14,133 bases of DNA. It comes from Planctomycetota bacterium (GTDB lineage Bacteria > Planctomycetota > Phycisphaerae > UBA1845 > PWPN01). Of this stretch, positions 5,749-11,836 are shown piece after piece. How positions within the stretch are numbered: the first letter of the stretch is position 1; each line of letters begins with the position of its first letter. Location: assembly GCA_020346805.1 (NCBI GenBank), contig CP070790.1:566985-581117 (forward strand), given 5' to 3'. The notes beneath the pieces are model-generated. The model made no database searches, was not told the origin of the DNA, and saw only the letters and a list, made by a program, of their open reading frames with translations. The position numbers were made by a program, and so were the translations under genes.

Positions 5749-7707
5749 ATGTTTGAACGTCGGCTGAAGATTTTGCTAATCATACTGGCGGTGCCGACGT
5801 TGGTACTTATCTTCCGGCTGGTTCAGTTACAGATCATAGATGGACACATTTATCAGGCCCATGCCGAACAATTATTGTATCAGCCACCGCGTTTTTTCCC
5901 CTTTGTCCGAGGTGCGATTACCGATTGTAAAGGGATTCGGTTGGCTTATGATGCCCCGGCTTGGGAAATCTGCGTTGATTACGGGGTATTGGTCGAAGAT
6001 GAAGATTATCTTGATAAGCTGGAAGAAAACTGGCCGGACTCCCAGGAATTAATCGAAGAAAAAATCAAAGAATCCTGGCAAGTAATTGCGGAGTTGACCA
6101 ATATATCAAAGGCGGCATTAAAACTGCGGTGCGACAGAATTGTAAATCGCATTCGCCGATGGAAGGAAGTGGTATCCGAGAGACATGGCCGGGAAATAAA
6201 AATCGCCGAAGAGCGGGTCAACCTGAGCCATGCGGTGGTGGAGGGGTTGAACCAGGAACAAATGGCCAAAGCCCGCGAATGTCTGGCGGTTTATCCTTGG
6301 GTTGAAGTACTTCCCAGTTATGTCAGAAAATATTCCGGCGGCGAGGCGGTCGGGCATTTGCCTGGCAAATTGGGTGAAGTAAGTCGGGATGATATTGATA
6401 AAGATTCTAATGCAGATGATCCTCTGGCCTGTTATACGCTTGGTGATCTACGGGGGGAAAGCGGTATTGAAGCCCTGGGCGAGCATTGGCTACGAGGCCG
6501 ACGAGGGCTAGAGTATTTTGACAAAGAAGGGCGGCCGATTTGTGAGTTGGCTGATAAGGAGGGGCGGCCAATTTGCGGAGCGGTTGAGCCACAAGCCGGC
6601 CAAACTTTCCGACTGACTATCGATCTGGAATTACAACAGCAAATCTACGAGCGTCTAATGCAGACGGTTGAAGACAATTCGCCCGCCTCGGGGGGTACGG
6701 TTACCGGGGGCAGTGCGGTGTTATTGGATATACCTACCCGGCAGATATTAGCTCTGGTCAGTTGCCCCTCGTTTGATCCCGATGCGACAAAGGAGGAATG
6801 GCAAATAATCCAACAAGACAAAGTTCATTGCCCCCATAAGTTCCGAGCGGTCCGCGAACATTATCCGCCGGGTTCAACGGTCAAGCCGATGATCCTGGCC
6901 AGTGCGCTGGATGAAGGGCGAGTCAGACCGAATGAAAGAATTACCTGCCATAAATATTTGTTTCCAGCTTTTCAGGATCGGTGGCGTTGTTTTGGTTATC
7001 ACTATGAAGTTGATCCGATAACTGCCATCCAAAAGAGTTGCAACATATTTTTTTATAACGTGGGTGAGCGGATGCGGGTGCCCAGACTTGCCTCTTGGTT
7101 ATCGCAGTTCGGCCTAGGCAGGCCTAGTGGGATTGGTCTGATCGAGGGCGGTTTTGTACCTGTCGAAGGCAGTCGCGGAAATGCCAGGCAGATAGCCATA
7201 GGTCAATGGGACTTTCGGGTAACACCGCTTCAGGCCGCCAACATGATCGCCACAGTGGCAAGCGGTGAATACCGCCCGGTGACCATATGGGCCGACGATC
7301 CCAAACCTCGAACCGCAAACAGACTGTCTATTTCCCAACAATATTGGCGTATTGTGCGTGAGGGGATGTACAAGGTGGTCAACGAGCCGGGAGGCACGGC
7401 TTTCGGGCGGGAACGAGCTGACTTTGACGATCATCCTGTATATGTTTTGTTAGGCAAGACAGGTAGTGCCGAGGCCCCGCCCCACGAGCAGGCCCATGCC
7501 TGGTTTGTTGGTTATCTGGCCGAGCGCAGTCATTATCTGGATGATGCTAATCATTCGGATATGAATGTAGCCTTGGCGTTAATTATCGAATACGGCGGGC
7601 ACGGGGGAGAAGTGGCCGCCCCGGTGGCCGGTGATATGGTTCGTACTATTATGGCTCATCGTCAAGGTGGTAACGAAAAGTCGATGGCGGCGGGGGGGCG
7701 ACAATGA
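5749..7707 (+). CDS. mrdA: Penicillin-binding protein 2 (elongation transpeptidase)
   Basis: The class B PBP of the elongation complex: it crosslinks peptidoglycan strands made by RodA, on the periplasmic side. The 652-aa protein has a single N-terminal TM anchor (about 8-28), a long dimerisation/pedestal region (about 45-285) and a transpeptidase domain (about 290-640). Active-site motifs are complete: S376-T-V-K379 (PPGSTVKPM), S430-C-N432 (KSCNIFF) and K570-T-G572 (LLGKTGSAE). The pedestal contains a charged insert around residues 80-160 (LDKLEENW, KIKESW, RRWKEVV) that is probably helical. Two near-identical octapeptides, DKEGRPIC, stand in tandem at 258-265 and 269-276, just before the LTIDLELQ block. 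The start is ATG with GGCGGGG 6 nt upstream. Its stop overlaps the rodA start (ATGA). The RodA neighbour favours PBP2 over the division homologue FtsI. Confidence 0.94.
   Translation: MFERRLKILLIILAVPTLVLIFRLVQLQIIDGHIYQAHAEQLLYQPPRFFPFVRGAITDCKGIRLAYDAPAWEICVDYGVLVEDEDYLDKLEENWPDSQELIEEKIKESWQVIAELTNISKAALKLRCDRIVNRIRRWKEVVSERHGREIKIAEERVNLSHAVVEGLNQEQMAKARECLAVYPWVEVLPSYVRKYSGGEAVGHLPGKLGEVSRDDIDKDSNADDPLACYTLGDLRGESGIEALGEHWLRGRRGLEYFDKEGRPICELADKEGRPICGAVEPQAGQTFRLTIDLELQQQIYERLMQTVEDNSPASGGTVTGGSAVLLDIPTRQILALVSCPSFDPDATKEEWQIIQQDKVHCPHKFRAVREHYPPGSTVKPMILASALDEGRVRPNERITCHKYLFPAFQDRWRCFGYHYEVDPITAIQKSCNIFFYNVGERMRVPRLASWLSQFGLGRPSGIGLIEGGFVPVEGSRGNARQIAIGQWDFRVTPLQAANMIATVASGEYRPVTIWADDPKPRTANRLSISQQYWRIVREGMYKVVNEPGGTAFGRERADFDDHPVYVLLGKTGSAEAPPHEQAHAWFVGYLAERSHYLDDANHSDMNVALALIIEYGGHGGEVAAPVAGDMVRTIMAHRQGGNEKSMAAGGRQ
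6520..6585 (+). repeat. Tandem 33-nt coding duplication inside mrdA
   Basis: Two adjacent 11-codon units (6520-6552 and 6553-6585) both begin with DKEGRPIC. Across those eight codons the two DNA copies differ in five third positions (GAC/GAT, AAA/AAG, GAA/GAG, CCG/CCA, TGT/TGC), all of them synonymous. The last three codons of each unit differ in amino acid. This indicates an old duplication whose peptide has been kept. Confidence 0.8.
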
Positions 7708-8978
7708 CGCTGGGACTACCGGTTCCGACTTGGCGCGGATGGGGTTTGCTGCTGCCTGTGATTCCCCTAAGTTTATTAGGAGTAATAACCATCCAGGCGG
7801 TCAGCGGCCTGGACCATACAGGTGGTCTAACCGCCGACGTCAAAAAACAAATTGTATATATCCTGGTCAGTTTGGGGGTGATGGCGGTTGCGATAAGAAT
7901 CGGTTATTACCGGCTGGGGCGATGGTCCTATCCATTGTTTATATTATGTCTGGTCTTGTTGGTGTTGTTGGCCTTCGGACGATGGCTGCCTGAGTGGTTA
8001 ACCCCGGAAATTCGTCGCTCGCGTCGATGGATACGTATAGGCCCCTTAATCCGGATTCAACCTTCGGAATTGATGAAAATTGCTTATATTCTGGCCCTGG
8101 CCTGGTATCTGCGCTTTCGTAGTAACTATCGAACGTTCAGGGGTCTGGTGGCACCCTTTACCTTGACCTTAATCCCCATGGGCTTAATTTTGAGTCAACC
8201 GGATCTTGGTACGGTGTTGTTATTTCTACCTATATTGTTTGTCATGCTTTATGCCGCCGGGGCAAAAGGTAAACACCTGGCGGTAATAATTATGATGGGG
8301 ATATTCTGTTTGCCTTTGTTCTGGCTCAAGATCGAATCCTATCAGCGTCTAAGGCTGGCCGGGGTAGTGCTGCAAAACGATGGATTAAGAGAATATCTGC
8401 GGAAGCCGCCCAAGTATCTTAAGAATCGTCCTACCCGATGGGATTGTTTCCGACCATCTGACACGGATGTAGCCGATTGGCAGAGTGAATTGGATGAGTG
8501 GACCGTCAGAAAGGGATTTCAACTGATGCGCAGCAAGGCCGCGGTGGGCAGTGGTGGGCTGACCGGGCGAGGCTGGGTAAAGAACATTTTTGTCAAGTAC
8601 GAACTTTTACCCGAAATGCATAACGACTTTATCTTTGCCGTCATCTCCTGTCAGTGGGGATTTTTGGGCGTGCTGATAGTGATATTGTGTTATGTAGCGA
8701 TAGTGACCATCGGGTTTGATTTGGCTACTATGACCAATGATCCGTTCGGTCGGCTGGTAGCGGTTGGCTTATCGACTTTGATTGGCGTGCAAGCTCTGAT
8801 CAATCTATGTATGACCGTCGGCCTGGGACCGATTACCGGAGTTACTCTACCTTTTGTCAGTCAAGGTGGCAGCAGTATGTTGTCCAGCTTGCTCAGCATC
8901 GGCCTGTTGATCAGTGTGGCCCGGCGCAGGCCGATTATCATCGCCAATCACCCTTTCGAGTTTGATGGAGAAGCTTGA
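7704..8978 (+). CDS. rodA: Rod shape-determining protein RodA (SEDS glycosyltransferase)
   Basis: A SEDS-family peptidoglycan polymerase that joins lipid II disaccharides during cell elongation, in complex with PBP2. The 424-aa polytopic membrane protein shows the family blocks: RRWIRIGPLIRIQPSELMK (107-125), SQPDLGT (164-170), SKAAVGSGGLTGRGW (277-291), PEMHNDFIFAV (303-313) with D308 at the essential Asp position, and LPFVSQGGSSML (382-393). RodA usually has PER-H-T-D; here it is PEM-H-N-D. The external loop between YQRLRLAG (213-220) and the GFQLMRSKAAVGSGG block carries roughly 35 extra, charged, Trp-containing residues (about 224-268) compared with enterobacterial RodA. The start overlaps the mrdA stop (ATGA), a common arrangement for the pair. 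It is the last plus-strand gene; 21 bp separate it from a convergent gene. Confidence 0.94.
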   Translation: MTLGLPVPTWRGWGLLLPVIPLSLLGVITIQAVSGLDHTGGLTADVKKQIVYILVSLGVMAVAIRIGYYRLGRWSYPLFILCLVLLVLLAFGRWLPEWLTPEIRRSRRWIRIGPLIRIQPSELMKIAYILALAWYLRFRSNYRTFRGLVAPFTLTLIPMGLILSQPDLGTVLLFLPILFVMLYAAGAKGKHLAVIIMMGIFCLPLFWLKIESYQRLRLAGVVLQNDGLREYLRKPPKYLKNRPTRWDCFRPSDTDVADWQSELDEWTVRKGFQLMRSKAAVGSGGLTGRGWVKNIFVKYELLPEMHNDFIFAVISCQWGFLGVLIVILCYVAIVTIGFDLATMTNDPFGRLVAVGLSTLIGVQALINLCMTVGLGPITGVTLPFVSQGGSSMLSSLLSIGLLISVARRRPIIIANHPFEFDGEA

Positions 8979-8999
8979 GAAATATCAGTTGTTCCGCCG

Positions 9000-10430
9000 T
9001 TAAGGTGTAGGAAATTGTTCAGTATGCTGGTTATTCCGTAATTTCTTTTCCAAGGTCCCAAACTTATCATATAGCTTCGTTGAATACTCCTTAAGCGCTT
9101 CTTTGGATTTGAAAGTCATGTTCAATTCGGCGTCCTGATCCCGTAGGTGGACGGTTATCTCACCTTCGGCATTGATATCAAAGGTGATTTTGGGTGCCAC
9201 CGAAGGTGTGATTGTGATCTTGGGTTCGGGTTGAGGCTCTACCTTTGGCTCCTGTTCAGGCGATGGTTCGGCAGGAGGTACAGTCTTTAGCTCGGGTGCG
9301 GGCAGCGGCCTGACATAATGGGGCGGATACAAATGTTCTTTGAACTTATATATCGGTCCCTGGAAAAATTTGTCTCGCCACTCCCGCCACTTTTTATCCG
9401 CTTCTTCGGGGGGCAGAAATTGTTTGAAAGGCCAACTGTTTCTATCTCTCCAGATCCATCTTTGGTATGAAGGTTTGCGTCGGGCCGAACGCAAGAGTTC
9501 ATGCGCTTCTGGATCGCTCTTTTTTAATTCGTCCATGTTTTTGTAGGTTTTGACTTCCGCTTGTTCCTCACCGTCGGTTTCCTTGTACCGTCTCACCTCA
9601 ATGGTTCCATTTTTTTTCCGCTGGACGTGTAAGACCCGGCCCTGTTTATCGATGCGTTTGCCTTGGTCGAGATCTTCACAGTCTGTGAAATTGTGTAGAT
9701 ATTCAAGGATGTCTTGCTGCCATCCTGGTGAGAACATGGATTTCGGAAGCTCGCCCAAATCTTCCCACGACCAGCCTCCTTCCGGCCTGGGCCGAAGAAT
9801 TTTTCCCCGGATTCCGAAGTCCTTCCAATGGAAGACGTCGGGATCTTCCTCATACTTCATATCCAGATTGTCCCAATTTTCGGGCCTCTCACCAAGCTTG
9901 GAGGTGACCTCTATTGTTTTGCCGGTTCGATAAATGGTCAGTTTTATCTCTTGACCGGCTTGATGACCGAGAATGTGGTTTCGGAACATATCTATTTGGC
10001 CGGTAACTTCCTTACCGTTTACTTTAACGATTACGTCGTAGCGTTGCAGGCCGGCGCGGTCGGCCGGGCTATCCACAAAAACATTACGTATCATCAGTCC
10101 TTTTTCATCCAACTTGAGGTGGGCCGATAGCGCCGCCGGCACAGGGGCCAGTTGTATACCCAGCCAGGTGGATGATTGGGGACTTTCACGGACGCTCTCC
10201 CACCAGGCCGTATCTTCGGGGGTCCATGCATCGTATTGGAATCTATGGTTGCGGAGAGTATTTCGCCACATTTCACGTTGTTGTTTAAGTTCGTTCTCAG
10301 ATGAATCATTTGGCTTCGGCTTGATGAATAAAGGCTGATATCCATGGTCTTTATCCTGGTCGGCTTTCAGGATCGGAGTGAAAATCATTACCATTGCTGT
10401 CATGGCGATCAGTGATCTTGGTAGAATCAT
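9000..10430 (-). CDS. Exported PDZ-domain protein, no protease domain
   Basis: A 476-aa protein with an N-terminal hydrophobic signal (MILPRSLIAMTAMVMIFTPILKA, residues 1-23), so exported or membrane-anchored. A PDZ domain spans about 87-183: LGIQLAPVP, GLMIRNVFVDSPADRAGLQRYD, IVKVNGKEV and AGQEIKLTIYRTGKTIEV, the HtrA/DegP-like subtype. Unlike HtrA there is no trypsin-like domain; the first 85 residues contain no catalytic triad. After the PDZ come a Trp-rich charged region (about 195-370), a Pro/Glu linker (377-406) and a C-terminal beta-then-helix segment (about 412-468). The ATG at 10430 is preferred to the ATG 15 nt upstream because a GAGGAG SD lies 7 nt before it. The gene is third after the ECF sigma and anti-sigma genes, 70 bp from the latter, so it may work in the same response. 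The substrate or ligand is unknown. Confidence 0.88.
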   Translation of the reverse strand: MILPRSLIAMTAMVMIFTPILKADQDKDHGYQPLFIKPKPNDSSENELKQQREMWRNTLRNHRFQYDAWTPEDTAWWESVRESPQSSTWLGIQLAPVPAALSAHLKLDEKGLMIRNVFVDSPADRAGLQRYDVIVKVNGKEVTGQIDMFRNHILGHQAGQEIKLTIYRTGKTIEVTSKLGERPENWDNLDMKYEEDPDVFHWKDFGIRGKILRPRPEGGWSWEDLGELPKSMFSPGWQQDILEYLHNFTDCEDLDQGKRIDKQGRVLHVQRKKNGTIEVRRYKETDGEEQAEVKTYKNMDELKKSDPEAHELLRSARRKPSYQRWIWRDRNSWPFKQFLPPEEADKKWREWRDKFFQGPIYKFKEHLYPPHYVRPLPAPELKTVPPAEPSPEQEPKVEPQPEPKITITPSVAPKITFDINAEGEITVHLRDQDAELNMTFKSKEALKEYSTKLYDKFGTLEKKLRNNQHTEQFPTP

Positions 10431-10437
10431 GTTTGTT

Positions 10438-10443
10438 CTCCTC
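10438..10443 (-). promoter_or_regulatory. Shine-Dalgarno deciding the PDZ-protein start
   Basis: On the minus strand GAGGAG is followed by AACAAAC and the ATG at 10430-10428, a 7-nt spacing close to ideal. The alternative ATG at 10445 overlaps this SD region and has no purine-rich box of its own, so translation probably starts at 10430. Confidence 0.7.
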
Positions 10444-10500
10444 ATACCGCGATCCGGTTGGCAGGTAGTTCAGTCACTTCGCACCCATATGGAGACCGGC

Positions 10501-11073
10501 CTAATAATTCATACTTACCGGAACGGCCGTTGTTTGTGTGTGATTGGCTTCCAGAAAATATACGCTTTTTGTTTGCGGATCATATACCCCGAAAACGTCG
10601 CGCAGGGTTCGTTCTTGTTCGCGCCGGGGCCCTTCAATCACTCTCAACGGAGTCAGTTTTTTGTTCTGAGCGGCATGGGCAACCATCGAAGGCTCATCGA
10701 TCTTGTTGTCCATGTCGGTGGTATTATGAACAATGGGTTGCTGCGTCGGTTGATCTGTTGGGATACTTCCGATTAACACAGCCAAAGTGATTACCGCCGC
10801 TATTGCCGCTCCTGTGGTCAAATAACGTACCCGCTGTTTCCGCGTTTTGATTGACTGATTCCATGAGGCCGTAAAATCGTTGACCGCGTTTTCATTGGAT
10901 ATCACCTTGTGTAAAGTCTCGGCTGCCAGCGAATCGTTACCTTGGTATTCTTCCAATAATGCCCGGGCTTCGGGTGAACGGATCAAGAGCTTGTCCAGCT
11001 CCAGCGACTCCGCGCGGCTAAGCTCCCCGTCCAACTTGCGGTTAATTAATAATTCGGTTCGTTCGTCGATCAT
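10501..11073 (-). CDS. Single-pass anti-sigma factor-like membrane protein
   Basis: A 190-aa protein with a helical cytoplasmic N-terminus (1-80), one TM segment (about 85-103, TTGAAIAAVITLAVLIGSI) and an external domain of about 85 residues. The N-terminus begins with LLINRKLDGELSRAESLELDKLLIRSPEARALLEEYQ, the usual helix pattern of anti-sigma domains that clamp ECF sigma factors. The His-x3-Cys-x2-Cys zinc motif of ZAS proteins is absent. The external part contains RVIEGPRREQERTLRDVFGVYDPQTKSVYFLE and no known fold that I recognise. The ATG lies 3 nt after the sigma-factor stop, with an AAAGG SD inside that gene's end, so the two are translationally coupled. Sigma/anti-sigma adjacency in this order is the main support. 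The partner assignment is inferred from position. Confidence 0.8.
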   Translation of the reverse strand: MIDERTELLINRKLDGELSRAESLELDKLLIRSPEARALLEEYQGNDSLAAETLHKVISNENAVNDFTASWNQSIKTRKQRVRYLTTGAAIAAVITLAVLIGSIPTDQPTQQPIVHNTTDMDNKIDEPSMVAHAAQNKKLTPLRVIEGPRREQERTLRDVFGVYDPQTKSVYFLEANHTQTTAVPVSMNY

Positions 11074-11076
11074 TTC

Positions 11077-11646
11077 TCAAACCTTTCCCGCCAGTTTCTG
11101 ACGCAGCAATCTTCGGGCCCGTACCAACCGGGTTTCAACGGTATCAACGGGTAATTCCAGCGTCTCTGCGATTTGTCGGTAGCTGAAATCTTGAAGATGT
11201 TTGAGCACAAAAGGCTCACGGTAGAGCCTGGGCAGAGAGACGATGGCGTCGAGCATGTTTTGGTATTGTTCGTTGGCGATAAGGCGGTTCTGGGGCGAGG
11301 CATCATTGTGTTGTTTGATAGGTTTGCCGGTGAACAGGTTTGCGAGCAGTCGTTTGCGGCGCTGTTTGTCCCGGCCGGTGTCGGTGGCCGCATTGCGGGC
11401 GATACGGTAAAGCCATGACCGCCAATTAGCCGAATCTTCCAGTCGTTTTGCCTGCCGCCAAACCTGCATCCATACCCGTTGGGAAACATCATCCACCTCA
11501 TCCATTCGGCCCAATACGCCGAAAATCACTCCGCGCACCCAGCGGTCCTGACGACGGATAAGCTCTTCCATCGCGTAGGGATCTCCCTGCTGGATGGCTT
11601 CGATTACCGGAAGTTCCATGTCTCGTTCAACTTCTTGGGCCTTCAT
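11077..11646 (-). CDS. ECF-family RNA polymerase sigma factor
   Basis: A 189-aa group 4 sigma factor with only regions 2 and 4. Region 2 (about 23-93) has the DEVDDVSQRVWMQVWRQAK core-binding helix (49-67) and the -10-recognition part NWRSWLYRIARNAATD (74-89). A short basic linker (GRDKQRRKRLLANL) follows. Region 4 (about 128-186) has LPRLYREPFVLKHLQDFSYRQIAETLELPVDTVETRLVRARRLLRQKL, whose helix-turn-helix contacts the -35 element. No C-terminal extension is present. It directs polymerase to a specific, unknown set of promoters. An anti-sigma-like membrane protein follows 3 nt downstream, so activity is likely controlled by sequestration. The ATG at 11646 has an AAGGA SD 6 nt upstream that lies in a hairpin loop. 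No typical GGAAC-type autoregulatory -35 was found in the leader. Confidence 0.93.
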   Translation of the reverse strand: MKAQEVERDMELPVIEAIQQGDPYAMEELIRRQDRWVRGVIFGVLGRMDEVDDVSQRVWMQVWRQAKRLEDSANWRSWLYRIARNAATDTGRDKQRRKRLLANLFTGKPIKQHNDASPQNRLIANEQYQNMLDAIVSLPRLYREPFVLKHLQDFSYRQIAETLELPVDTVETRLVRARRLLRQKLAGKV

Positions 11647-11664
11647 CGTCTATCCTTTAGACGA
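11646..11664 (-). promoter_or_regulatory. Hairpin displaying the sigma-factor SD in its loop
   Basis: On the minus strand TCGTCTA-AAGGA-TAGACGA is a perfect 7-bp stem with a 5-nt loop. The loop is exactly the AAGGA Shine-Dalgarno, and the last paired base is the A of the sigma-factor ATG. The structure is directly visible; a role in translation control is inference. Confidence 0.55.
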
Positions 11665-11836
11665 CTGGTAGGGTCGATCCCTGTCAAAAAGGTGACCACC
11701 CCGGTCTGAAAATAGCACGCTTTCAATGTTATATATTTTACGCCGGCGAATAAAAGGGGGTTTGAGTTTAGCCTTGATATTCCTGAAAAATGGGTCGTTA
11801 TTGGCGATTTGAGCCCGGTAAGGGAGCCGGCCGGGA
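11647..11836 (-). other. Spacer between hydrolase and sigma-factor genes (190 bp)
   Basis: No gene is visible. Besides the SD hairpin, an A/T-rich patch (minus strand TAAAATATATAACA, about 11727-11740) could hold a -10 element, but no convincing -35 lies 16-18 nt upstream. A CCCGG/CCGGG inverted repeat (11814-11818 with 11831-11835) lies just after the hydrolase stop without a following T run. The sigma gene may have its own promoter here, but I cannot place it. Confidence 0.3.

Noticed and set aside
9550..9933. Plus-strand Ser/Arg-rich ORF inside the PDZ gene
   Set aside because: Composition typical of an antisense shadow; the PDZ domain and signal peptide support the minus frame.
11682..11687. 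Perfect minus-strand TTGACA in the sigma-factor leader
   Set aside because: No -10-like hexamer at 16-18 nt (the sequence there reads TCGTCT), so it is not called a promoter.
11814..11835. CCCGG/CCGGG inverted repeat after the hydrolase stop
   Set aside because: The stem is only 5 bp with a 12-nt loop and no T run follows on the minus strand, so it does not qualify as an intrinsic terminator.
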